Shown piece by piece: positions 8,491 to 16,592 of a stretch of DNA of 52,635 nt. The translations under genes were made by a program, and so were the position numbers. Below the pieces are notes generated by a model. That model was given only the letters and a program-made list of their open reading frames with translations. It was not told the DNA's origin and did not search any database. This DNA is from Clostridium sp. cel8. GTDB taxonomy: Bacteria; Bacillota; Clostridia; Clostridiales; Clostridiaceae. Location: positions 1-52,635 of the forward strand of contig NZ_JACGAG010000017.1 in assembly GCF_014050525.1 (NCBI RefSeq), read 5' to 3'. Numbering within the stretch: position 1 is the first letter of the stretch; every line of letters starts with the position of its first letter.

Positions 8491-9195
8491 ATGAAGATAG
8501 ATGTAATTATATCGGCAGATGATATAAAATATGATAAGATTCATGATAATTCCGTAGTTGTAATAGATATGTTAAGAGCTACCTCTGTTATAATTACTGC
8601 AATTTATAATAAATGTAAAGGAGTAATACCTGTATTAACAGTGAAAGAAGCTTTTGAAATAGCTAAAGATAGAGAAAAATATATACTTGGTGGAGAAAGA
8701 AATGCTGTTATAATAGAGAATTTTGACTTTTCAAATTCCCCACTTGAGTATACTGAAAATGCAGTTAAAGATAAGACACTTGTTATGACAACTACAAATG
8801 GAACTAAAGCTATAAAAAACAGCAACGGTGCAAAAAATATAATAATAGCTGCTATGATAAACGCAAAGTATGCTGCAAAAAGATTAGTTGAATTAAACAA
8901 TGATATTGTACTAGTTAATGCTGGTACAAAAGGTCAGTTTTCTATGGATGATTTTATCTGCAGTGGGTATATAATAGAAAATATATTAAAGGAAACAGAT
9001 AATATAGAACTTACGGATATAGCAAAAACTGCTAAATATATATATGAGAAAAATACTGATATATTTAGTTTTATAAAATATGCTAGGCATTATGAAGTTA
9101 TGAAAGGACTAAATCTTGAAGATGATATAAAATATTGTTGTCAGAAGGATATAATTAATATAGTACCTGAATACAAGGATAGTATAATAATGTAA
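8491..9195 (+). CDS. comB: 2-phosphosulfolactate phosphatase family protein (ComB)
   Basis: A 234-residue member of the ComB family, which in methanogens dephosphorylates 2-phosphosulfolactate on the way to coenzyme M. Recognisable parts are VVVIDMLRATSV near residue 25, GGERN near 70 and TTTNGTKA near 98. The start is the ATG at 8491 with GGGGGAAAG just upstream. A longer frame from a TTG at 8473 would put the SD inside the protein. ComA and ComC are not in the window, so the substrate in this organism is open. Ends at a strong hairpin. Confidence 0.9.
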   Translation: MKIDVIISADDIKYDKIHDNSVVVIDMLRATSVIITAIYNKCKGVIPVLTVKEAFEIAKDREKYILGGERNAVIIENFDFSNSPLEYTENAVKDKTLVMTTTNGTKAIKNSNGAKNIIIAAMINAKYAAKRLVELNNDIVLVNAGTKGQFSMDDFICSGYIIENILKETDNIELTDIAKTAKYIYEKNTDIFSFIKYARHYEVMKGLNLEDDIKYCCQKDIINIVPEYKDSIIM

Positions 9196-9206
9196 GTTGT
9201 TAATAT

Positions 9207-9249
9207 AAATTAAAGAACAGAATTATGATTAATTCTGATTCTTTAATTT
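9207..9249. terminator. bidirectional terminator after comB
   Basis: A long inverted repeat (AAATTAAAGAAC-AGAATTA / TTAATTCTGATTCTTTAATTT) with one bulge and T-rich flanks lies just after the comB stop. The stop codon of the leftward small gene (9229) falls inside it, so it ends both units. Confidence 0.75.
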
Positions 9250-9378
9250 ATGTTTTAGTTTGTCATTTTCATATTTCAAAAGTATGATCTGTTTCCTTTG
9301 AGCTGCTATTTGATTTTTGAAACGATAGAAAGTTGCCAGTGATGAGGCTATGATTGCAAAAAATAAAAAGGCTATCAT
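9229..9378 (-). CDS. 49-residue membrane-anchored coiled-coil peptide
   Basis: A small frame on the minus strand beginning MIAFLFFAIIASSLATF. It has one membrane helix (residues about 2-17), then a basic turn (YRFKNQ) and a charged helix with heptad-like hydrophobics (QIILLKYENDKLKHKLK). The SD AGGAG is eight bases before the ATG. It follows the HAD phosphatase gene by 71 bp on the same strand, and its stop lies in the shared terminator. No family recognised. The SD, codon phasing and plausible single-pass topology argue that it is real. Confidence 0.65.
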   Translation of the reverse strand: MIAFLFFAIIASSLATFYRFKNQIAAQRKQIILLKYENDKLKHKLKNQN

Positions 9379-9449
9379 ATAATATACTCCTAAAAAGGTT
9401 ACTACTATAATAATATATTCACAAAATGGGATAATGTGAATAAAATATT

Positions 9450-10136
9450 TTACTTGAAATCAAATGTTATTTCAGAGAAGCTTTCAATTCCAGCATCAGA
9501 ATATTTTAATATGTCTTCCCATTTATGTGGTGAATAAAGATCATTTACTGCAATTACTTTCATATTTGCGGATTTAGCAGCTTTTATGGCAGGAAGAGAA
9601 TCTTCAAAAACTACGCAATTTTTACAGGGAACATTTAATTTATTTGAAGTTAATAGGAATATATCTGGGAAATCTTTTCCGCGATTAACCTGTTGGGTTG
9701 TAACTATAATATCAAAAAAACTGTATATTTCATTTGTTTTTAAAGCGGATATAGATGTTTCCATATAATTACTGGTAGCTAGACCTATTTTAATATTTCT
9801 TGATTTTAAAATCTGTAAAAATTCTTTTACATGGGGTCTTATCATTTTTTTAGTTGTATATCTTTTAAAAGCCATGTCATACCATTCTTTCTCTATAACA
9901 TCAATGGAGTCTTTTATATTGAAAGTTTCTTTAAAGTATTGTGCAGTTTCTTTAAAACTCATGTGTTCTATGTCAGATTTTAAATTTAATGGAAGATCTA
10001 TATTTCTTTTTTTCAAGTATTCTTCATCTATATCATCCCACATTCCCATTGAGTCAAGCAAAGTTCCATCCATGTCAAAAATAGCAGCATCTATATTTTT
10101 TAATATGTTTTTTATTAAATTCCTATTTTTACACAT
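9450..10136 (-). CDS. HAD-superfamily phosphatase (beta-phosphoglucomutase-like subfamily)
   Basis: A 228-residue cytoplasmic HAD hydrolase. Motif I is FDMDGTLLDS (about residues 19-28, nucleophile Asp and general acid Asp), motif II is LATSN, and motif III/IV is a lysine (GKDFPDIF) followed by VFEDS. A helical cap lies between motifs I and II. It could be a sugar-phosphate phosphatase or mutase; the substrate cannot be read from sequence. It starts 22 bp after the cbiO stop with no terminator between, so it probably belongs to the cobalamin-riboswitch operon. Confidence 0.85.
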   Translation of the reverse strand: MCKNRNLIKNILKNIDAAIFDMDGTLLDSMGMWDDIDEEYLKKRNIDLPLNLKSDIEHMSFKETAQYFKETFNIKDSIDVIEKEWYDMAFKRYTTKKMIRPHVKEFLQILKSRNIKIGLATSNYMETSISALKTNEIYSFFDIIVTTQQVNRGKDFPDIFLLTSNKLNVPCKNCVVFEDSLPAIKAAKSANMKVIAVNDLYSPHKWEDILKYSDAGIESFSEITFDFK

Positions 10137-10158
10137 ATAACAGTCATCTCCATTAAAG

Positions 10159-10992
10159 TTATAATTTTAAGCTGTTTTCAATAAATCTTCTTGCTTCACC
10201 AATAGTCAGAGGAAGATTATCGCAATCTATAAATCCATCCCTCTTTAAAATCTCCATGAGGTGGGCAATTCTCGGTAATCTTAAATTTACTTTTCTCAAT
10301 AAATCTGGTTTTGAAAATACTTCACTTGGACTGCCGTTTAAGATTATTTCACCTTTATTTAATACATATACTTTATCAGCTAGTAGAGGAACTATATCTA
10401 CGTCATGAGTGGAAAATATTATAGTTATCTCAAGTTTTTTATTTATATAATTTAGTAACTTTATAAGTTGAGAAACACCAATAGGATCAAGAGCCATAGT
10501 TGGTTCATCTAATACTAGTATTTTAGGTTTCATGGCCAGCACACTGGCAAGAGCAACTCTTTTCTTTTCACCTCCGCTTAAACTATGAGGTTTACGATTT
10601 TCATATCCTGATATTTTAGTTGAATCCAAGGCCCAATTTATACGTTCCTCTAGTGCTTTTCCCCTAAGTCCCATATTTAAAGGACCATAGGCTACTTCTT
10701 GATACACGTTTGAATTGAAAAGTTGATCATCGGAGTCTTGGAATACCATTCCCACTTCTTTTCTTATTTTAGAAAGATTTTTTTTAGATAGTTTAATTCC
10801 ATTTATAAAAATACTACCTGAAGAAGGGGTAAGAAGTCCATTAAAAAGTTGAAAAAGAGTTGATTTTCCAGCACCGTTTTGCCCAAGTATTGCTATTCTT
10901 TCCTTCTGTTCTATTTTCATATTTATGTTTTTAAGAGCCTTAGTTCCGCTTATATAATTATAATTTACATGGGATAGGTTTATAGCTTCCAT
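10159..10992 (-). CDS. cbiO: cobalt ECF transporter ATP-binding protein
   Basis: A 277-residue ABC ATPase that powers cobalt uptake. Walker A is GQNGAGKST (about 36-44), the Q-loop region is FQDSDDQLF, the signature is LSGGEKKRVALA, Walker B is ILVLDEPT and the switch His is in STHD. SD AAAAGGTG precedes the ATG by seven bases. The neighbouring cbiM, cbiN and cbiQ and the cobalamin riboswitch upstream identify the substrate as cobalt rather than another ECF cargo. Confidence 0.93.
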   Translation of the reverse strand: MEAINLSHVNYNYISGTKALKNINMKIEQKERIAILGQNGAGKSTLFQLFNGLLTPSSGSIFINGIKLSKKNLSKIRKEVGMVFQDSDDQLFNSNVYQEVAYGPLNMGLRGKALEERINWALDSTKISGYENRKPHSLSGGEKKRVALASVLAMKPKILVLDEPTMALDPIGVSQLIKLLNYINKKLEITIIFSTHDVDIVPLLADKVYVLNKGEIILNGSPSEVFSKPDLLRKVNLRLPRIAHLMEILKRDGFIDCDNLPLTIGEARRFIENSLKL

Positions 10993-11011
10993 TTTTAATC
11001 ACCTTTTCTAA

Positions 11012-11791
11012 TTAAATTAAGATATCTAAAATCAATGTAAATATGATTGTGACTTCAACAAGCATTAGAATAATTAATTGTTTTTTAGGTATTGGATAGG
11101 TAAAAAAAGTTACCAGATTTATATCTTCATTGTAACATCTACTTAGCATGGATTTATATATTTTAGTGCTTTTATCTAAAGATTTTTCTAGTACATGGAG
11201 CGCAATTTTTCCGGAATCTTTTATCCTATTAATCCAAGGTAATGTACCTCCAAGTCTGCTAATCTGAGATTTCCTTATATTATGAGCAGTTTGTTCAATT
11301 ATAAATAGGTATCGATACATCATACTTGCTATGTCAATAATTATAGATGGAACTTTAAGAATCCTTAAAGTTTCTAAAATTTCTATCATAGGGGTACTAA
11401 ATGAAAGAACAGAAGCTAGACTTACAGCAGTTATAATTCTCAGAATAACTAGTACTCCGAAGTCAATGCCTTCTCTGTATATATTTAGATGTATGCTTCC
11501 AAGGTGTATTGAAGTCAATACATGACTTCCTTTTGTAAATATAATACTTAAAAATACAAGCCATGCCATTGTAAAAGGAATGAGTAGTCGCAAAAATAAA
11601 TTTTTCCATGGAATTTGTAAGCTTTTAAAACACACTAAGGAGATTATGAAAAATGCAATTACAAAATACCAGTGTGAAAATATTGTAGCAGCTATTATAG
11701 TGCTTAAAAATAATATAGTTTTCAATCTGCCATCTGCACGATGAAGAGGAGTATTTAAATTATTGAAGTGATGAAAATTAGATAATTCCAT
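11012..11791 (-). CDS. cbiQ: cobalt ECF transporter T component
   Basis: A 259-residue membrane protein coupling CbiO to CbiM. It has several hydrophobic helices (e.g. TILFLSTIIAATIF and AWLVFLSIIF). Near residues 200-225 is the cytoplasmic coupling region with the short Ala/Ser-Arg-type motifs of T components (SRLGG, then SMLSRCYN). Starts three bases after the cbiN stop, with SD AAGGATG. Part of the M-N-Q-O order. Confidence 0.9.
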   Translation of the reverse strand: MELSNFHHFNNLNTPLHRADGRLKTILFLSTIIAATIFSHWYFVIAFFIISLVCFKSLQIPWKNLFLRLLIPFTMAWLVFLSIIFTKGSHVLTSIHLGSIHLNIYREGIDFGVLVILRIITAVSLASVLSFSTPMIEILETLRILKVPSIIIDIASMMYRYLFIIEQTAHNIRKSQISRLGGTLPWINRIKDSGKIALHVLEKSLDKSTKIYKSMLSRCYNEDINLVTFFTYPIPKKQLIILMLVEVTIIFTLILDILI

Positions 11792-11794
11792 AAT

Positions 11795-12133
11795 CTACTC
11801 ATCCTTTAAAGTTCTTTTTGAATTTGATTTGCTAAAAAGTTTTTCCCAATGATGTCCTACAATTAGACCTGAGCAGAAGCTAGTAACTGAAAAAGCTCCA
11901 ATTTCTGCATCACCTGGAAGTTCGATGAATGGATGACTCTTTGTTTTTGATATATTTGTTGCCATTGTATTTACTTTATCATCTGTTCCGCTAGCTGCCA
12001 TATTATGGTCATACATATATCTTGCAGAAATAAATATAAATATTAAAATAATAAACATTACAGTTAGTATTACTTTCGTAAATCCATCTAAGAATTTTGA
12101 AGTATAATTGTTATCTTTAGAAGTTGAATTCAT
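11795..12133 (-). CDS. cbiN: CbiN-like auxiliary subunit of the cobalt transporter
   Basis: A 112-residue protein with two predicted membrane helices (about 20-38 and 82-97) separated by an external loop containing HPFIELPGDAEIG. That is the layout of CbiN, which assists cobalt loading of CbiM. Sequence match to classical CbiN is loose, and a PDGLE-type name is possible. The assignment rests on topology and on its place between cbiM and cbiQ. Its ATG overlaps the cbiM stop by one base (TAATG), implying translational coupling. Confidence 0.7.
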   Translation of the reverse strand: MNSTSKDNNYTSKFLDGFTKVILTVMFIILIFIFISARYMYDHNMAASGTDDKVNTMATNISKTKSHPFIELPGDAEIGAFSVTSFCSGLIVGHHWEKLFSKSNSKRTLKDE

Positions 12134-12813
12134 TACTTATTTTCACTCCTTTTTTGGATAGTTGAAATAACATTTGGCATAAGATCTGGACGTCTATTTA
12201 TCATAGTTTGTAATATTACGGCTGTAAATACTCCTTCAGCAATTGCAAGAGGTATCTGCGTTGGAGCGTATCCCATAAAAAATATTATCCATTCTTTAAA
12301 AAATGGAATATTACCGTGAAGATCAAGTGCAAGTTCAAAAGCAGAAGTTAGATATGTAAGTAAATCGCCGACTATTCCAGCAGCTCCTGCAGCAAGCCAT
12401 ATAGGAGATTTGAAGTATCTCAATAATTTCCAAATAAGATAACCAGAAATGCTACCAATTATACCCATAGAAAAATTATTTGCACCTATAGTAGTTATAC
12501 CACCATGTCCTAAAAATATTGCCTGAAAAAATATAGATATTAAAGATATAATTGTAGATGCGAAGGGTCCAACTATTATTGCAGCAAGTGCAGTACCACA
12601 TGGATGAGAACAAGATCCAGTTACAGGTACTGGAATGTGCATGCAGGATATAATGAATACAGCAACTCCTACCATTGCAAGAAAAGGTTTGTAGTATAAG
12701 TTTTCTTTTATTCTTTTTTTTATTTCTTTAATACCTGGAACTACAAATATTGTACTTATTACATACCATGTTCCCCATGATTGAGGTGACAATATGCCAT
12801 CTTCTATATGCAT
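12133..12813 (-). CDS. cbiM: cobalt ECF transporter substrate-binding component
   Basis: A 226-residue membrane S component. It begins Met-His-Ile; in CbiM/NikM proteins the amino terminus and His2 ligate the metal. Further conserved parts are HIPVPVTGSCSHPCG (about 58-72) and FLGHGGITTIGANNFSMG (about 100-117). SD AAGGGGAA is about eight bases before the ATG. First gene of the operon; transcription is gated by the riboswitch and terminator immediately upstream. Confidence 0.93.
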   Translation of the reverse strand: MHIEDGILSPQSWGTWYVISTIFVVPGIKEIKKRIKENLYYKPFLAMVGVAVFIISCMHIPVPVTGSCSHPCGTALAAIIVGPFASTIISLISIFFQAIFLGHGGITTIGANNFSMGIIGSISGYLIWKLLRYFKSPIWLAAGAAGIVGDLLTYLTSAFELALDLHGNIPFFKEWIIFFMGYAPTQIPLAIAEGVFTAVILQTMINRRPDLMPNVISTIQKRSENK

Positions 12814-12852
12814 AAAAAATTCCCCTTTAACCTTTAAAATTATTTATATTAT

Positions 12853-12890
12853 TAAAAAATCCCTTTAGCATAGAGATGCTTAGGGATTAA
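12853..12890 (-). terminator. riboswitch-controlled terminator before cbiM
   Basis: On the minus strand AATCCCTAAGCAT pairs with ATGCTAAAGGGATT and a run of T follows, ending about 40 bp before cbiM. Its 5' arm can also pair with GGGATT from the hairpin just upstream, giving a plausible antiterminator. Confidence 0.8.
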
Positions 12891-12954
12891 TTATTATAAT
12901 CAAGATTACAATAATTTGCGAAATCCCACTCTATCGCTCGTAGAGTAAATGGAT

Positions 12955-13118
12955 TAAATTATAGGCAGGTATTCTGACTCAAGTATCTACGTCTTTATGG
13001 CCTTCCCGATTTATCAGTGACACTTTAATAAAGACTCCACTATTACAGCGGCGGGACCGTGTAGGATTTTCACCTAACTTCCCTTTTAATCAGTTGCAAA
13101 CTGAACCTATAATCTGTT
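12955..13118 (-). ncRNA. cobalamin riboswitch aptamer
   Basis: On the minus strand the aptamer shows the B12-box core (GGGAAGTTAGGTGAAAATCC, then ACGGTCCCGCCGCTGT), the GTCACTG and GTCAGAATACCTGCC segments, and a closing P1 stem (ATTATAGG / CCTATAAT). It precedes the cbiMNQO genes. A hairpin at 12922-12955 and the terminator at 12853-12890 form the expression platform, so cobalamin should switch cobalt uptake off by premature termination. A TTGACA at 13169-13174 may be the -35 of the operon, but its -10 is poor. Confidence 0.95.
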
Positions 13119-13220
13119 ATTAAATTTTTATATTTCTTCTCTTTAAGTTTTTCATAAATTATTCGTTGTGTCAAGCTTTAAATGAAAACAATTTAGAAAT
13201 TTATATATTTATAAAATTAT

Positions 13221-13544
13221 TCAAATAAAATGTTCATTGCCTTTAGAATCTCCAGATCCTTTAGTTGGTACTGTAGACATTAAAAATCCAACTAAAATTG
13301 AAATTACAGAAGGAGTTATTATATTTATATAAGCTATATATAAAGTTCTATACAAGATAATTGCCATAATCGCATTTATTAATATTGTTATAACAAATAT
13401 ATAAATTATAAACTTGGCAAAGGAACTAAACAATTTTTCATATATTTTATGTCTAGTTGGTCCGTTTAATATTTTCTTAAATATAAAATAAGATAGGAAA
13501 ATTAATACAATATCAACTAAAGCAGATATTAAAAAATTTTTCAA
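13221..13544 (-). CDS. small three-helix membrane protein, unknown function
   Basis: A 107-residue hydrophobic protein with helices at about 4-24, 42-68 and 76-92 and a short hydrophilic tail (TKGSGDSKGNEHFI). The TTG start is supported by GGAGGTG eight bases upstream. It lies 79 bp downstream of murC on the same strand, so it may be read with it, and upstream of the riboswitch region. No recognised domain. Confidence 0.7.
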   Translation of the reverse strand: MKNFLISALVDIVLIFLSYFIFKKILNGPTRHKIYEKLFSSFAKFIIYIFVITILINAIMAIILYRTLYIAYINIITPSVISILVGFLMSTVPTKGSGDSKGNEHFI

Positions 13545-13623
13545 GTTAAAAACACCTCCAAATGTAGTAATTAGTTATAGTATTTACTACATTGAAGGGT
13601 TTTACACATTTTATATAAAATTA

Positions 13624-15000
13624 TTATTGAAGATACATGTCTCCAACTTTAAATACGTCACCGGCTCCTATAGTAATCAATATATCTCCAGATTTTAGCT
13701 TTCCCTTTAAATATGATACTATGGAGTTAAAATCATGAATATTTTTGCAAGGTACTCCTCTGTCTGCTATACTTTTTGCAAGCATAGTTGAACTTACTTC
13801 ATGAGTATCCTTTTCTCTTGCTGCATAAATATCAGCTAATACAAGTTCATCAACTTTGTCAAATGATGCTTCAAATTCCTTATATAGACTCAATGTTCTT
13901 GAAAATGTGTGTGGTTGAAAAACACAGTACACTTTTTTGTGAGGATAATTTTGTACAGCATTTAAAGTTGCCTTTATTTCAGTTGGGTGATGAGCATAAT
14001 CATCTATAACTGTTATACCATCTTTTTTACCTTTAATTTCAAATCGCCTATGAGCACCTTTGAAATTTTCAAGTCCTTCAGTTATTTTACCTTTAGGTAT
14101 ATCAATAATTAAAGATGATGCTATACTTGCTAGAGAATTCAATATATTATGTCTACCAGGAATGTTTAATTTTACAGATAATATTAATTCATCTGATTTA
14201 TAAACATCAAAAGTTGCACATCCCTTTTCGTCATAACTTATATTTTTAGCTCTTAAAGTACCACTTTCAATTCCATAGGTAATTACGTTGCAACTTACAC
14301 TTGAAATTATATCTTTCATTTTTTTATCATCACTACAGCATACAAGGTATCCATTATCTGGAATTAACTTTGCAAATTTTATGAATGCACTTTCTATATC
14401 ATCAATGTCTTTGTAGTAATCTAAATGATCTTTATCTATATTTAGAATTACACCTATATAAGGAAAAAATTTTAAAAATGAACGCTTGTATTCACAGGCT
14501 TCTGTTATGAAATAATCACTATGCCCAACTCTTACGTTTCCATTTATTATGTCTAGCTCTCCACCAACTAATATAGTTGGATCTAAATTTGCACTTAAAG
14601 CGATAGTTGATAACATGGATGTTGTAGTAGTTTTCCCGTGCGTTCCTGAAATAGCTATATTATATTTATGACCTTTCATAATCTGCCCCAAAAACTCGGC
14701 TCTTATCATAATTGGAATATTTAATTCTTTTGCCATTAATAATTCAGGATTATCATCTGAAATAGCAGCAGTGTAAACAACTAGATCAATGTCAGAGTTT
14801 ATATTTTCCTTGCTTTGTCCTATATATATTTCTACACCAAGAGAACTTAATTTATCTGTTAAGGGTGATGATTTCATATCAGAGCCCGATACCTTAAACC
14901 CCTTTTTTATTAGAATCTCTGCAAGGCCGCTCATGCTTATTCCGCCTATTCCTATAAAATGTACTTTTTTATGTTTATCTTTTATAAAATCAAATGACAA
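13624..15000 (-). CDS. murC: UDP-N-acetylmuramate--L-alanine ligase
   Basis: Cytoplasmic ATP-dependent ligase adding L-Ala to UDP-MurNAc. N-terminal UDP-binding domain with [12 protein letters not shown], central ATP-binding [11 protein letters not shown] (about 117-127) and a C-terminal domain with DDYAHHPTE. Length 458 is normal. The frame is open to a GTG at 15009, but AGGAG abuts that codon. The TTG at 15000, eight bases after AGGAG, fits better. Divergent from purR; probably expressed from the shared 15001-15235 interval. Confidence 0.95.
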   Translation of the reverse strand: MSFDFIKDKHKKVHFIGIGGISMSGLAEILIKKGFKVSGSDMKSSPLTDKLSSLGVEIYIGQSKENINSDIDLVVYTAAISDDNPELLMAKELNIPIMIRAEFLGQIMKGHKYNIAISGTHGKTTTTSMLSTIALSANLDPTILVGGELDIINGNVRVGHSDYFITEACEYKRSFLKFFPYIGVILNIDKDHLDYYKDIDDIESAFIKFAKLIPDNGYLVCCSDDKKMKDIISSVSCNVITYGIESGTLRAKNISYDEKGCATFDVYKSDELILSVKLNIPGRHNILNSLASIASSLIIDIPKGKITEGLENFKGAHRRFEIKGKKDGITVIDDYAHHPTEIKATLNAVQNYPHKKVYCVFQPHTFSRTLSLYKEFEASFDKVDELVLADIYAAREKDTHEVSSTMLAKSIADRGVPCKNIHDFNSIVSYLKGKLKSGDILITIGAGDVFKVGDMYLQ

Positions 15001-15145
15001 TGGACTCACTCCTCATAAATTACATTTCTTAATAATTATATACAAAAATGAGATGAAAAAACATAATTAAGTAATTTATTATTAAAAATTTATATTAAAT
15101 CAATAAAATATATTATTGCAGGATAGCTGAAATATTAAATAATTG

Positions 15146-15174
15146 TTGATTAACGCTCAATTTTAGAATACAAT
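15146..15174 (+). promoter_or_regulatory. probable sigma-A promoter of purR
   Basis: TTGATT, 17-bp spacer, TACAAT, ending about 60 bp before the purR start in the interval shared with divergent murC. No clear PurBox pair is visible. Confidence 0.5.
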
Positions 15175-15235
15175 ATGAATAATAGAATAAAATTTAAATA
15201 AATTATTCGCAAAACTCTAATAGATAGGTGATAAA

Positions 15236-16051
15236 ATGCACAACAAGATAAGTAGAAATCATAGAATAGCCGCTATAACAAAAATTTTACTTGAAAATCC
15301 TAATAAAATAATTAGTTTAAATAATTTTACCGAATTATTTAACACTGCAAAGTCTACAATAAGTGAAGATATAGTTATGGTTAAGGATACACTAAGTAAG
15401 CTTAATATAGGTAAGGTAGAAACAGTATCTGGAGCAGCAGGTGGAGTAAAGTACATATGTGGGATATCACAAGAAAAAAGTTTGGAATTTGCCGAAAATT
15501 TATGTATTATTTTAAAAAATAAAGATAGAATAATACCAGGAAATTTTCTGTATATTACTGATATTATGTTTAATCCTAGAATAATATATACTGCTGCAAT
15601 TATTCTAGCTTCAAAATTTATAGATAAAAATCCAGACTATGTAATTACAGTTGAAACAAAAGGAATTCCACTTGCTTATGAAGTAGCAAAAATGCTTGGA
15701 GTTCAGATGGTAGTTGCTAGACGTGAAACCAAATTTACTGAAGGTTCAACAATTACAATAAATTATGTTTCAGGATCTACAGGTAGAATTCAAAATATGT
15801 CATTGTCAAAGAAAGCCATGAAACCAGGAAGTAAATGTATATTTATAGATGATTTTATGAAGGCAGGAGGAACAGCTGTTGGGATAATTAATCTATTAAA
15901 GGAATTTGATAGTAAGCTTTTAGGAATTGGTGTTCTTATGGATAATATAGATATTTCTAAGAAACTAGTTCAAGATTATGTTTCAATAGTTGATTTCAAA
16001 GGTATTGATGAGAAAGGTGAGGCACAGCTTTTTCCGTCTAAGTTTATCTAA
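15236..16051 (+). CDS. purR: pur operon repressor
   Basis: A 271-residue regulator of purine genes. Residues about 1-75 form a winged helix DNA-binding domain. Residues about 85-271 are a phosphoribosyltransferase-like domain with the PRPP loop CIFIDDFMKAGGTA. In the Bacillus homologue that domain binds PRPP rather than acting as an enzyme. The order purR-spoVG-glmU-prs matches Bacillus except that yabJ is absent. Start ATG with AGGTGAT upstream. Confidence 0.93.
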   Translation: MHNKISRNHRIAAITKILLENPNKIISLNNFTELFNTAKSTISEDIVMVKDTLSKLNIGKVETVSGAAGGVKYICGISQEKSLEFAENLCIILKNKDRIIPGNFLYITDIMFNPRIIYTAAIILASKFIDKNPDYVITVETKGIPLAYEVAKMLGVQMVVARRETKFTEGSTITINYVSGSTGRIQNMSLSKKAMKPGSKCIFIDDFMKAGGTAVGIINLLKEFDSKLLGIGVLMDNIDISKKLVQDYVSIVDFKGIDEKGEAQLFPSKFI

Positions 16052-16103
16052 GTTAATTAATAAATAGAATTTAAAAAATTTTTCAGTTTTTTAAAAAATA
16101 AGA

Positions 16104-16128
16104 AGGAAAAATATAAATTTTAGAGAAT
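16104..16128 (+). promoter_or_regulatory. sigma-H-type promoter of spoVG
   Basis: AGGAAAA, 14 bp, GAAT matches the AGGA(A/T)-N14-GAAT layout of the classic sigma-H promoter of B. subtilis spoVG, in the same gene context 34 bp before the start codon. Confidence 0.65.
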
Positions 16129-16161
16129 AGTATATACATAAGCATCTTGGAGGTGGATTAT

Positions 16162-16446
16162 ATGCAAATTACAGACGTTAGGGTTAGAAAAATTACTACT
16201 GAGGGTAAAATGAAAGCTATTGTTTCTGTGACTTTTGATAACGAATTCGTTGTTCACGATATAAAAGTTATAGAAGGTCAAAATGGGCTTTTTATTGCAA
16301 TGCCTAGTAGGAAAACTCCTGATGGAGAATTCAAGGATATTGCTCATCCAATTAACACTCAAACAAGAGAGAAAATTCAGAGTGCTATTCTTGAGGAATA
16401 TGAAAAGGTAAAAAGTGAAGAAACTATTGCTAAGGATAATGCATAG
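16162..16446 (+). CDS. spoVG: septation/sporulation regulator SpoVG
   Basis: A 94-residue RNA/DNA-binding regulator of cell division and sporulation. The start [11 protein letters not shown] and the segment [17 protein letters not shown] are diagnostic. The ATG at 16162 follows GGAGGTG. A TTG 15 bases earlier would place that SD inside the protein. Preceded by a sigma-H-type promoter and closed by a hairpin terminator, so it can be expressed as a single gene. Confidence 0.97.
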   Translation: MQITDVRVRKITTEGKMKAIVSVTFDNEFVVHDIKVIEGQNGLFIAMPSRKTPDGEFKDIAHPINTQTREKIQSAILEEYEKVKSEETIAKDNA

Positions 16447-16450
16447 GAAT

Positions 16451-16478
16451 AAAAGGGAGTAGAAATACTCCTTTTTAT
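16451..16478 (+). terminator. terminator after spoVG
   Basis: AAAAGGGAGTA / TACTCCTTTT with loop GAAA-like and a trailing T run (one bulged G) directly follows spoVG. Confidence 0.8.
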
Positions 16479-16489
16479 TATGTATATAG

Positions 16490-16518
16490 TTGCAAATAGT
16501 GAATATATAAAATATAAT
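16490..16518 (+). promoter_or_regulatory. probable sigma-A promoter of glmU
   Basis: TTGCAA, 17-bp spacer and a perfect TATAAT lie between the spoVG terminator and glmU. Confidence 0.55.
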
Positions 16519-16592
16519 AATATTGAATGCTTTATATAATATACGTTAATATATGTTATAGGATATAGTTAATGCTATAAAGAGGTGTTAAA

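Noticed and set aside
15010-15235. PurBox operator pair in the murC-purR interval
   Set aside because: No CCGAAC-type motif pair could be found; only a sigma-A-like promoter is supportable.
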